18,478 bases of DNA, taken from positions 1-18,478 of the forward strand of contig PLMF01000249.1 in the NCBI GenBank assembly GCA_003142355.1, written 5' to 3'. Source of the DNA: Bryobacterales bacterium (GTDB lineage: Bacteria > Acidobacteriota > Terriglobia > Bryobacterales > Bryobacteraceae). Under the pieces are notes generated by a model. The model saw only the letters and a list, made by a program, of their open reading frames with translations, ran no database searches and had not been told where the DNA came from. The translations under genes were made by a program, and so were the position numbers. How positions within the stretch are numbered: the first letter of the stretch is position 1; the number at the start of each line of letters is the position of its first letter. Below, in pieces: positions 7,237 to 14,893 of the stretch.

Positions 7237-9351
7237 ATGGACATGAATCGAAGGAACTTCATCGTTGTGCCAGCCGCCACATGGGCCAATTCTTTATTCG
7301 CCGCCGAGCCGATCGCGCCCTGGCAACGGAAAATCCGCCGGCTCGGCCAGACCAATATGACCGAACACGATCCCGCGGTGCTCGACGTTGAGCAATGGGC
7401 GGACTACTGGGCCAGCCTGAAGGTGGATGCGGTGATGGTCAGCGTCACCGGCATTCTGGCGTTTTACCAGACGAAGGTGCCGTACCACAGGAAAGGCAAG
7501 TTCCTCGGCAGCCGGGATTTCTTCGGCGAGTGTTGCGCGGCCGCCAAGAAGCGCGGCCTGCACGTGATCGCGCGTATGAGTCCGGACCTCAATTGGGAAG
7601 ACGCCGTGCAGGCCCATCCGGAGTGGTTCCAGCGCGACGCGCAAGGCAACGCGGTGCGCCACACCGAGGATCCCAGACTGTTCCGCACCTGCATGTTCAC
7701 TACCTACATGACCGACTACGTTCCGGCCATCATGAAGGAGATCAACTCGCTTTATGAAGTGGACGGCATGTTCACGAACGCGTGGCCTCCTCTGGCGGCG
7801 ATGCCGGTCTGCCATTGCGAACAATGCCGGAAACTCCCCCAGCCGGGGACGATAGACTATTGGGACAAATTCAACGAGCGCACGGTCTACTTGTGGAAGC
7901 TGTACGATTCCATCGCTAAAGAGAAGCCGTCAAACTTCTATTTCGCCAATCTCGGCGGCGGCATACGCAGCACGGCCGACCTGGTGAAACTCGGTGAAAT
8001 CTGCGAGTGGTTCCAGTGCGACAACCAAGGCCGCGGCGGCGACGATACCCCGATCTGGGGATGTGCACTGCAAGGCCGCGTATGCAACGCCGTGCAAAAG
8101 GGAAAGATGGCCACCAACGTCACGGGGGCGTGGTCCACCGGTACGCCTCGCTGGCGCAACGTTTATAAGTCCGAGCAGGAAGAACGGATGTGGTTTGACG
8201 AGACGCTCGCCTCCGGCATGGTGCCGTATCATCACATTATCGGCGGCGAGAACGGAATGGGGGAGGACCGCCGCTGGCTGGAGCCGGCGCAGAAATATTT
8301 CCAGTGGACGGCCCGGCACGACATCCACTTCGCCAATAAGCGCTCGATCGCGAATTTGGGCGTAGTGATGGGTCAGCGGACCCACCTATTCTACAAGCCG
8401 CCGCCTGGAGCGGCCATGCGGGAGTACATGGACGGGATGTATTACGCCCTGCTGGAAGGCCGCTTCCTGTTCGATTTCGTGCATGAAGATAAGCTCGCGC
8501 CTGAAGACCTGGCGAAATACTCCGCGCTGCTATTGCCGAACACCGCTCTCCTCGGCGACGAGCAGTGCCGGCAGTTGCGCGCTTATGTGGATGCCGGAGG
8601 CTCGCTGCTGGCGACGTTCGAGACCAGCCTGTACACCGAGCGTAACGAGCGGCGATCGGATTTCGGCCTGGCCGATATATTCGGTATTCGGAAGGCCGGG
8701 GATATTGTTGGTACCCTCGGCAACGCGTATCTGGCTCGCATCGAGAAGCAGCATGAGATTGTCAGCGGCTTTTCGGGCACCAACTGGATTCCCGGGGCGG
8801 AAAATCGCATACCGATCGCTCCCGTGGACGGCCCGATTCTGACGGTGGTACCCGGCTTCGTGGCTTACCCTCCTGAACTGTCGTATCCACTCCAGGCGCG
8901 GACGAACGAACCGGCAATCGTGTTGCGGCAGAGGGGCGTGAGCCGCCTGCTCTACTTCCCGGGTGATATCGAGCGCACGATGTGGCGATCCGGCCATACG
9001 GATCTGGCGCGGCTGCTGCAGAACTCGATCCGCTGGGTCGCGGGGGCGAATCCGCCGGTGACGATCGAAGGCGACGGCGTGATCGAAACCTTCGCCTGGG
9101 AAACGCAGGCTGGCTTCGCTGTGCATGTCCTCAATTACACCAACCCGGCCATGCACCGCGGATGGATCCGGAAGTTCTATCCCATCGGTGCCCAGAAGGT
9201 GAGGATGTCACTGCCTCCTGGCAGGCGTGTCACCCGCGTGGAGCTATTGCGCGCCGGAACGAACATCCCGTTTACGGGAGGCACCGGCAAGATTGAGTTC
9301 ACGATTCCCCGAGTCCTGGACTACGAAGTGGCAGCGCTCTATTCCGCGTGA
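7237..9351 (+). CDS. Exported glycosidase candidate (GHL6-like barrel plus GH42M-like domain)
   Basis: The protein has 704 residues. ATG 7237 follows AGAGGGAGA at good spacing; ATG 7243 (MNRRNF) is a close alternative. The short leader MDMNRRNFIVVPAATWANSL has a twin arginine but a weak hydrophobic core. Residues of about 45-300 form a TIM-barrel region of the hypothetical glycosyl hydrolase 6 type: AYQ/FYQTKVPYH, KKRGLHVIARMSPD, AHPEWFQRDAQGN, and a CHCEQC cluster (Cys192, Cys194, Cys197). Residues of about 380-590 match the beta-galactosidase trimerisation domain: YSALLLPNTALLGDEQ and LRAYVDAGGSLLATFETS. A beta-rich C-terminus follows. It probably acts on exported or periplasmic glycan, releasing sugar for the upstream enzymes. 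Domain names are from recall; substrate and activity are unproven. Confidence 0.8.
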   Translation: MDMNRRNFIVVPAATWANSLFAAEPIAPWQRKIRRLGQTNMTEHDPAVLDVEQWADYWASLKVDAVMVSVTGILAFYQTKVPYHRKGKFLGSRDFFGECCAAAKKRGLHVIARMSPDLNWEDAVQAHPEWFQRDAQGNAVRHTEDPRLFRTCMFTTYMTDYVPAIMKEINSLYEVDGMFTNAWPPLAAMPVCHCEQCRKLPQPGTIDYWDKFNERTVYLWKLYDSIAKEKPSNFYFANLGGGIRSTADLVKLGEICEWFQCDNQGRGGDDTPIWGCALQGRVCNAVQKGKMATNVTGAWSTGTPRWRNVYKSEQEERMWFDETLASGMVPYHHIIGGENGMGEDRRWLEPAQKYFQWTARHDIHFANKRSIANLGVVMGQRTHLFYKPPPGAAMREYMDGMYYALLEGRFLFDFVHEDKLAPEDLAKYSALLLPNTALLGDEQCRQLRAYVDAGGSLLATFETSLYTERNERRSDFGLADIFGIRKAGDIVGTLGNAYLARIEKQHEIVSGFSGTNWIPGAENRIPIAPVDGPILTVVPGFVAYPPELSYPLQARTNEPAIVLRQRGVSRLLYFPGDIERTMWRSGHTDLARLLQNSIRWVAGANPPVTIEGDGVIETFAWETQAGFAVHVLNYTNPAMHRGWIRKFYPIGAQKVRMSLPPGRRVTRVELLRAGTNIPFTGGTGKIEFTIPRVLDYEVAALYSA

Positions 9352-9409
9352 TCCAGGGCCGGGTGCTCAGTACGAGTTGGGGGCGGAGGGGCCAGGATGA
9401 GCCATCTGC

Positions 9410-9415
9410 TATAAC
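9410..9415 (+). promoter_or_regulatory. Candidate -10 box, leaderless start of the amidohydrolase
   Basis: TATAAC ends 7 nt before the ATG at 9423, and no Shine-Dalgarno sequence is present between them. Transcription from this box would begin at or next to the start codon. No clear -35 box is visible. Confidence 0.4.
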
Positions 9416-9422
9416 AATAGCC

Positions 9423-10316
9423 ATGGGAAATACCCTCACCCGCCGTGAGGCGCTGCTGGGCTTTACTGCGTCGGCCAGCGCCCTGCTTGCCGCCGCGGCG
9501 CCGGCGACGATCGAGACACACGTTCACCTCTTCGACGCCGAGCGCGTCCCCTATGCGCCGGACGCGCCCTACAAGCCGGCCGCCTATACGCTGGAAGATC
9601 ATGTAAAGCTGGTCGAGGCCGCCGGCCTGGCGCACTCGATTATCGTTCATCCGGAGCCTTACCAGGACGACCACCGCTATCTGGAGTACTGCTTCGCCCA
9701 CGAGCCGAGGCCCGGGTATTTCAGAGGAACGTGCCTGTTCGATCCGCTGCGCGAGGATACGCCTCGCCGGATGCGCGCCCTGGCGGAACGCTGGCCGAAG
9801 CGCATCGTCGCCCTGCGCATTCACGAAATGTCGATGACGCCCGAGACCGGCGGCCCCATTCGCAACCGCGATATGAAAGATCCCCGCATGCTGGCCTGCT
9901 GGCAGGCCGTGGCCTCGATGGGGATGGCCGTGCAGATGCACTTCATACCGGGGCAGGCGCCCAACATCCGCCCGTTGGCGGCGAAATTTCCCGAAACCAC
10001 CGTGATCCTCGATCACATGGGCCGGCCAGGACAAGGCACGGAAAAGGAATACGAGGAAGTGCTGAAACTGGCGCAACTGCCGCGCGTCATCCTGAAGTAT
10101 TCCAGTTGGGAAGCATACAAAGGCGACCTGAGCCGGCTGACCCGGCGGCTCTTCGACACCTTCGGCCCGGAGCGCATCATCTGGGGCACGCTGGGCAGCA
10201 CGCCGGCGGAATACCGAAAGCAGGCGGCGCGCTTCGAGGAGTTGCTGGCGTTCGCTTCGGAAACCGACCGGGCGCGCATCCGGGGCGGCAACGCGCAGAG
10301 GCTGTTCTTCGGCTGA
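9423..10316 (+). CDS. Amidohydrolase-2-like protein with leader, lacking the usual metal Asp
   Basis: The protein has 297 residues. ATG 9423 is chosen because it gives a leader, MGNTLTRREALLGFTASASA, with twin arginine and hydrophobic core ending in AAAAP. There is no ribosome site, but a TATAAC box lies 7 nt upstream. The barrel resembles the amidohydro_2 family (lactonase and dicarboxylate hydrolase relatives): HVH at His33 and His35, MHF at His173, LDHMGRP at His198. The last signature is normally W-G-S-D-x-P; here it is WGTLGS, with Leu257 where the catalytic aspartate is expected. The protein therefore may be inactive, use another residue, or belong to a subfamily with different chemistry. 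It closes the plus-strand run, 71 nt after the glycosidase candidate, and its end is only 13 bp from the end of the convergent gene. Confidence 0.82.
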   Translation: MGNTLTRREALLGFTASASALLAAAAPATIETHVHLFDAERVPYAPDAPYKPAAYTLEDHVKLVEAAGLAHSIIVHPEPYQDDHRYLEYCFAHEPRPGYFRGTCLFDPLREDTPRRMRALAERWPKRIVALRIHEMSMTPETGGPIRNRDMKDPRMLACWQAVASMGMAVQMHFIPGQAPNIRPLAAKFPETTVILDHMGRPGQGTEKEYEEVLKLAQLPRVILKYSSWEAYKGDLSRLTRRLFDTFGPERIIWGTLGSTPAEYRKQAARFEELLAFASETDRARIRGGNAQRLFFG

Positions 10317-10329
10317 ATCCGGCACTACG

Positions 10330-12525
10330 CTAGCTTGCTACACGGACGACGTAATAGGGCTGGCCGGCGAGATCCTTCGGGAAGCCGGGGTACAGCCAGG
10401 CGCGATCCGGGGCCGATTTCAGCTCGAAGTAGTATTGGAGCGGGTACGGCGAGTCGGTGTATGCGCCAGGGATGGCGGCGACGTAAGCCGGGCCCTTGCG
10501 ATCCATGACGGCGGACTGCCAGCGCTCGGCCTGGTTGACGTGGCGGTAGTGGACGCGCGCCGAGGCGAGCGCCGGGCCCGTCAGTTCGAGCGGCAGCGGC
10601 TGCTGGCGCTCAAAGCGGTCGGGCGCGCGATGGCGCATCGCGGCGGAAGGACGCTGCGGGCGGCCCATGGCTTCGCCGATGGCGGCCTTCACTTTCGGAT
10701 CGCCGGTGGGCTTGGCGGAGCCCAGGCGCTTCTCCAGCAGAGCGATGTCGGCGTCGATGGCGGGGAGGCGGTCGAGCCAATGGCCGCGGAGCCAGGGGAG
10801 TTCGCCGACCGTGATGTCGGGAACGTAGACCCCCTTGGCGCGATCGGCCAATCCGGCCCAGGCGGCGCGCGCCGCGCGGTAGAACTTGAGCGCCTCATCG
10901 AGGGCGGCGCGGTCGCTCGTGCGCTCGTGAATCGCATACAGAACGCCGGCGCGGAATTTGGCGGCGAAGAACCTGCCCAAGCCGGCCTGAATCGCAACAT
11001 CGATGTCAACGCGGCGGGCCTTTACCGGTTGCGCGGCCCCGGCCAGATCTTCCAGCCATTGCGCCACCTCGATGGGCGAATACTTGCCGCTCCGCTCGCC
11101 CTCGAGCAACTCGCCGGCGAAGTCGTTGATGCGGGAGAAGAGCTGCGGGTCGAGCGGGCTGGTGTTGCCGAAGGTTCTCGGTGAAAAGGTGTCGGTATAC
11201 TCGTCTTTCGACGGCTCCACGAGCGACTGGTTGGTGTAGAGCTCGGGCCAGTAGTTGTTGTTGGCGGCCGATGGCAGGTGCGCGGTAGTGACGATCGGCA
11301 GAATGCGGCTGGCGGCGGCGAGTGCCGGATCGACTTCGACCTTGGCGTCCGGGTTGTGGAGCTTCCGGCCCCAGACGCGATAGGTATCGAGGTACTTCTC
11401 CCAATCCCACCGCGGGCGCAGCGAAGCGTCGGCGTAGGCGCAGCGGCCGCCCGGCCCGGAGGACGCCAGGCCCGATCCGCGCCGCCCCTTGAAGGAAAGC
11501 GGCTCCATGATCTCGACGCCGCTCGATCCGCAGAACTGGAAGGCCCGCGCGTAGCCGGCGGCGAAGACCGGGTCGGCCCACAGCAGCAGGCGCTGGGTGC
11601 CGGGCCAGATGCGCCAGAGAATGTCGTAGCGGCGGTCCTCGCGCATCAGGTCGGCGTAGCCGTAGCGGGTAAAGCTGCGGGAGCCGGCGCTCAGCGCCAT
11701 GAGACCGCTGTCGTGGTGGCCGGCCTGGGGCATTTCCTGGTCGCGGATGCCGGCTTGGTGGTACGGCATTCCCATGTGCTCGGCCCAGAACTTCGGCGAC
11801 ACCTTGACGGGCATGCCCGTGGCCAACGCGATGTCGATCATGCCCTGATCGATGCCCTTGGCGTGCAGGTCGATCTCGACCTTGCGGCCGCAGCGCTTCA
11901 CGCCCTCGAAGACGGCGGTCCAGAACGGGTAGCTGCCTTCGGCGACGCCGCTTTCGCCGTGGATGCGGAAGGTAACGCCGGTGATGGCGGGGCAGGCGCG
12001 GAGCAGAGCGGCCAGCGCGTCGCGGCAATACGGGCCGTGGTTCCCGGCGTCGAGTCCCTCGATGGTGTAGTTCGCATGCGGGCTGTTCTCCCACTGGTAG
12101 CCGTGCATCCAGAGGCCTAACTGAAATTCGAGGCCGTGGGCGGCGGTCTGCTCGCCGATGAAGCGCAGCGTTTCGAGATTGCGCTCGCGCTCGGCGTCCG
12201 GCAGGTTCCGAGCGCGGACGTTGTGGCCGGGGACAGAGAGGAAGAAGGGGTAGGCGAAGAGGAAGTAGGCGTCGGTGACGTCGCGCAGGAAGTCGTAGCC
12301 GATGCCGAAGCTGAGGTTGAAGCGGTTGAAACGGTTTTCCGCCAGCATGGCGAGGTAACGCGGCCACATCTCGCGGTCGTAGAACCAGGGCTTGTCTTCG
12401 ACCTCGCTGGTGAAGAGGCGCTGGATGCTGCGGACGGCGTTGGCCGGCCGATCCGCTGTGGATTGCGGCAGGGCGGGCAAGCCCGCCAGGGCGCCGGCCG
12501 AGAGGAGAAAGTTGCGGCGATTCAC
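10330..12525 (-). CDS. Large exported protein, probable glycan-active enzyme, unclassified
   Basis: The protein has 731 residues from GTG 12525. This start gives a clean twin-arginine leader, VNRRNFLLSAGALAGLPALP, and lies 6 nt after a TACAAT box. The upstream in-frame ATG at 12603 would overlap the DedA gene and bury the leader. Residues of about 30-400 look like a TIM barrel (MWPRYLAMLAENRFNRFNL, GLEFQLGLWMHGYQWE). RIHGESGV places Glu191 as a candidate catalytic acid, and an RYDILWRIWPGTQRLLLWAD segment recalls alpha-glucuronidase-like barrels. A helical region (about 480-620) follows. The last 100 residues form a beta-rich domain (ARVHYRHVNQAERWQ, SPYPLQYYFELKS) of the kind appended to polysaccharide-degrading enzymes. 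I cannot assign a CAZy family. It converges with the sugar-catabolism run. Confidence 0.78.
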   Translation of the reverse strand: MNRRNFLLSAGALAGLPALPQSTADRPANAVRSIQRLFTSEVEDKPWFYDREMWPRYLAMLAENRFNRFNLSFGIGYDFLRDVTDAYFLFAYPFFLSVPGHNVRARNLPDAERERNLETLRFIGEQTAAHGLEFQLGLWMHGYQWENSPHANYTIEGLDAGNHGPYCRDALAALLRACPAITGVTFRIHGESGVAEGSYPFWTAVFEGVKRCGRKVEIDLHAKGIDQGMIDIALATGMPVKVSPKFWAEHMGMPYHQAGIRDQEMPQAGHHDSGLMALSAGSRSFTRYGYADLMREDRRYDILWRIWPGTQRLLLWADPVFAAGYARAFQFCGSSGVEIMEPLSFKGRRGSGLASSGPGGRCAYADASLRPRWDWEKYLDTYRVWGRKLHNPDAKVEVDPALAAASRILPIVTTAHLPSAANNNYWPELYTNQSLVEPSKDEYTDTFSPRTFGNTSPLDPQLFSRINDFAGELLEGERSGKYSPIEVAQWLEDLAGAAQPVKARRVDIDVAIQAGLGRFFAAKFRAGVLYAIHERTSDRAALDEALKFYRAARAAWAGLADRAKGVYVPDITVGELPWLRGHWLDRLPAIDADIALLEKRLGSAKPTGDPKVKAAIGEAMGRPQRPSAAMRHRAPDRFERQQPLPLELTGPALASARVHYRHVNQAERWQSAVMDRKGPAYVAAIPGAYTDSPYPLQYYFELKSAPDRAWLYPGFPKDLAGQPYYVVRVAS

Positions 12526-12531
12526 AACCCG

Positions 12532-12537
12532 ATTGTA
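12532..12537 (-). promoter_or_regulatory. Candidate -10 box, leaderless start of the 731-residue protein
   Basis: TACAAT lies 6 nt before GTG 12525 on the minus strand, with CGGGTT between them and no Shine-Dalgarno sequence. It sits in the 35-bp gap after the DedA stop codon, so it would give the downstream gene its own promoter. No convincing -35 box is seen. Confidence 0.4.
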
Positions 12538-12560
12538 CTGCTTCAAGCGGTACGCCGGCC

Positions 12561-13160
12561 TTACTGGACTCGAGCCCGGCGCAGATGCGCCACCAGTTGC
12601 CATCCGAGAATGACGGCCGCCAGCAGCGCCGCAATCGCCCAGGTCAGGTCGCCCAGAACGGCGTACAGTGCCATCACGCGATCGCTGAAGAACCGCCCCA
12701 ACCCGATATAGAGGGCCGCGCCCGTGAGCTCACCGAGCGCGTCCCAGAAGAGGAATCGATGCCACGGGTAGCCGGCCGTGCCGCTGACCAGATTGATCCA
12801 GGGTCCCAGAGCACTGAGCGCCCAACGAGTGATATAGATGCCGGGGCCGCCCCAGGCTTTGGCTTTGGCTTCCATGGCCGGCAGGCTGGCGCGCTTTCCG
12901 AACAGGCCGCCGATCCTGGCGGCGACAGTCGGCCCTCCCCATCGGCCGATGGCGTAGCCGGCCTGATCGCCGAGGATGGAACCGGCGCCGGCCGCGCCAA
13001 TGGCCCACCACAGGTTCATGGCGCCCTGCGAAATCATGGAGCCCGCGACTATCAGCAGGAGCGTGATGGGCAGCGGCACTCCGATGGCCGCAATGGTCAC
13101 GATTCCGAAAAGGGCCGGCGCGCCGTACTGTGAAACCGCCGCGAGAAGCTGCTCGTTCAT
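12561..13160 (-). CDS. DedA-family membrane protein
   Basis: The protein has 199 residues, normal for the family. The signature GDQAGYAIGRWGG is present (Asp65, Tyr69, Gly72-Arg73), with IGVPLPITLLLIVAG at 26-40 matching the first re-entrant segment. TRWALSALGPW carries Arg112 and Gly119-Pro120, followed by SGTAGY. Hydrophobic segments near 10-45, 48-72, 140-157 and 170-193 complete the usual topology. DedA (SNARE-associated) proteins are inner-membrane transporters; characterised members recycle undecaprenyl phosphate or move phospholipids, and loss affects cell division and envelope integrity. The ATG overlaps the stop of the upstream gene as ATGA (13157-13160), so translation is probably coupled to that small protein. 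There is no independent ribosome site. Confidence 0.9.
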   Translation of the reverse strand: MNEQLLAAVSQYGAPALFGIVTIAAIGVPLPITLLLIVAGSMISQGAMNLWWAIGAAGAGSILGDQAGYAIGRWGGPTVAARIGGLFGKRASLPAMEAKAKAWGGPGIYITRWALSALGPWINLVSGTAGYPWHRFLFWDALGELTGAALYIGLGRFFSDRVMALYAVLGDLTWAIAALLAAVILGWQLVAHLRRARVQ

Positions 13161-13501
13161 CGCGGGTGGCCGCCGGGTGGTTGCGCGGCGGCATCGATGG
13201 CGCGCTGCAGTTGGGAGATCAGATCCGGAACGGGGCGGTGCAAGTCTTGAGCGATGCGGCGAACGGACCGCCGATCGGGCGGCTCCCGCGGCTCGACCCC
13301 AATGGCTTGAAACAGCACGTTGGCGGGGAGGTGGTGGGCATGGGCGATAAATGGGACCGACATCCAGGCACGGATGGGCTCATTTACCGCGCGGATATGC
13401 CGCACTTGCCGGCCGGCCCTATAGGCGAAGACGAAAGTGCCCGTGATCGCCACCACGAAGGCGAGCCCAACCGCCAGCGTGCGCCGCCACGTTTCGTTCA
13501 C
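13157..13501 (-). CDS. Small single-pass membrane protein, coupled to DedA
   Basis: The protein has 114 residues from GTG 13501, which lies 6 nt after a TATATT box and has no ribosome site. Residues 8-27 (VGLAFVVAITGTFVFAYRAG, roughly) form one membrane helix. The N-terminus is short, and the rest (PIRAWMSVPFIAHAHHLPAN onward) is predicted to be soluble. The C-terminal part (RRSVRRIAQDLHRPVPDLIS, then QLQRAIDAAA) looks like a small helical domain with a repressor-like turn, but I do not recognise it. The stop codon overlaps the DedA start by four bases, which points to a functional pairing with the transporter. The function is unknown; an accessory subunit or regulator of DedA is inference. 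Confidence 0.72.
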   Translation of the reverse strand: MNETWRRTLAVGLAFVVAITGTFVFAYRAGRQVRHIRAVNEPIRAWMSVPFIAHAHHLPANVLFQAIGVEPREPPDRRSVRRIAQDLHRPVPDLISQLQRAIDAAAQPPGGHPR

Positions 13502-13507
13502 AATTCA

Positions 13508-13513
13508 AATATA
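13508..13513 (-). promoter_or_regulatory. Candidate -10 box, leaderless start of the DedA pair
   Basis: TATATT lies 6 nt before GTG 13501 on the minus strand, with TGAATT between. There is no Shine-Dalgarno sequence. The spacing matches the box at 12532-12537, which supports a leaderless transcript for this two-gene unit. Confidence 0.42.
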
Positions 13514-13582
13514 GCCGGTCCGCGCGAGGTCGAACGCTGGCCGCTGGATGCTCGCTGGAATGTTTCGCAGCATGCCGTCAGT

Positions 13583-14338
13583 TCAGCAACCCCGCTCCAG
13601 CTTCTGAACCCGCTCGGCCAACGGGGGGTGGGACGAAAAGTACTCCATCAATCCGGCATTGCCGCTCGATACCCGCGCCAACCGGCGCAGGGCGCGCGCC
13701 GCGGCCCGGGGATCGAAACCCGCGGCGGCCGCGAGGCGGGCGCCTTCCCGATCCGCCTCCAGTTCCAGTTCCCTCGAATACCCTTGATTGAGCAGTTGCC
13801 GAAGCATCAGGCCCGCACCCGAGAGCCGCGCCGTCACCGCATGCAGGAACGTGCGGGCCGTGAGCTGGCTTTTGGCATGGCCGCGCAAGACGTGCCCCAT
13901 TTCGTGCCCGAGGAGAAAGGCCAGCTCGTCCCGGTCTGGCGCGCACAGGTCGAGCAGCGGCTCGGTGATGAAGACGAAGCCGCCCGGCAGCGCATAGGCA
14001 TTCGATACGTTGGTGCGGACCAGGCTGAAGTGAAACTCGCGGCGGCGGTCCTTCACGGCATCCGCCAGTCTGGACCCAACTGCCGCCACCACTTCCTGCT
14101 TCTCGCGCGGGGCTTTGCCTGAGAACTGCGCGGCGAACTGCCGGGCACACTCGCGTCCGTATTCGTACTCAGCCTGAATCGCTTCGGCTTCGGTTCCGGC
14201 GAACCAACTCCACATCCACTTCGCCTGCCGGAAGGGCTTCCTCGACCGGCCGCCGAGCCATGAGCCCAAACGGGGTAAGAGTTTCGCCCCAAAGAACAGG
14301 AGCAGTCCAATGATGACAAGCAGCCTCAACAATCCCAA
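13583..14338 (-). CDS. M48-family zinc metallopeptidase
   Basis: The protein has 251 residues. The zinc motif HEMGH is at His145-Glu146-His149, and the third ligand region ELEAD has Glu192 and Asp196, the ExxxD pattern of M48 peptidases (HtpX, BepA and Oma1 relatives). The N-terminus (LLRLLVIIGLLLFFGAKLL) is one membrane helix or uncleaved signal anchor. The catalytic part would then face the periplasm, as in envelope quality-control peptidases. The C-terminal SSHPPLAERVQKLE is the usual M48 ending. The start is TTG 14338, the first possible start after an in-frame TGA immediately upstream; TTG 14332 or 14329 are alternatives. The ribosome site is weak. It lies 81 bp upstream of the DedA pair and diverges from the ACT gene. 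The substrate is unknown. Confidence 0.88.
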   Translation of the reverse strand: MGLLRLLVIIGLLLFFGAKLLPRLGSWLGGRSRKPFRQAKWMWSWFAGTEAEAIQAEYEYGRECARQFAAQFSGKAPREKQEVVAAVGSRLADAVKDRRREFHFSLVRTNVSNAYALPGGFVFITEPLLDLCAPDRDELAFLLGHEMGHVLRGHAKSQLTARTFLHAVTARLSGAGLMLRQLLNQGYSRELELEADREGARLAAAAGFDPRAAARALRRLARVSSGNAGLMEYFSSHPPLAERVQKLERGC

Positions 14339-14472
14339 TCATCGCTCATCTTCCGCGAGGTGGGGCCGCCAGTTGCTCGACGGCGCCGCGCCCGACCCCG
14401 ATGAACCCGAATTGAGAGGAAACATGTGTCCTGCCTTTTGCCTTGGCGTAAGCTAGTGGGAGGAGAACGACA

Positions 14473-14892
14473 ATGGCTGACGAGATTTCACGAGTTGCGT
14501 ATTACGTAGCGGCAATACCCCACAAGGCCGGGGAAGGCGCCCGGATCTTGACGGCTTTCCAAGACGCGGGAGTGAACCTGCTGGGCTGCCTGGGGTATCG
14601 GAAGACGGCCCGGACCGCCGAGATCATCTTGGTTCTGGACGAGAAGACGCCGGGAGTCGGCGCCGCAGGCAAGAAGGCCGCCGTGGCCCTGGGCAAGAAG
14701 CAGAAGGCGTTTCTGGTGAACGGAGAAGACCGTCCGGGCGCAGTGGCCGAGTTGATGTGCAAACTGGCGGAAGCGGGCATCAACGTGACCACGCTGCATG
14801 CGCTGCGCGCCGGCGCGGGCCGCTTCGGCGCGCTCATCTCGGTCGAGCCGGCCGACGTGCGCAAAGCGGCTAAAGCTCTGGGCGTGGTGTAG
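14473..14892 (+). CDS. Tandem ACT-domain protein
   Basis: The protein has 139 residues. ATG 14473 follows GGGAGGAG at about 7 nt. Two ACT-like units are visible: residues of about 8-65 ([20 protein letters not shown], then [12 protein letters not shown]) and 78-137 ([20 protein letters not shown], then [12 protein letters not shown] and FGALISVEP). Each has the expected strand-helix order with a Gly at the ligand-binding turn. Stand-alone ACT proteins bind amino acids or similar small molecules and act as regulators; no enzyme domain is attached. The ligand cannot be told. It diverges from the M48 gene and its stop codon is one base from the start of the next gene, so the two are very probably co-transcribed. 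Confidence 0.85.
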   Translation: MADEISRVAYYVAAIPHKAGEGARILTAFQDAGVNLLGCLGYRKTARTAEIILVLDEKTPGVGAAGKKAAVALGKKQKAFLVNGEDRPGAVAELMCKLAEAGINVTTLHALRAGAGRFGALISVEPADVRKAAKALGVV

Positions 14893-14893
14893 A

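Noticed and set aside
10317..10329. Bidirectional terminator between the convergent genes
   Set aside because: The 13-bp gap contains no stem and no T-run.
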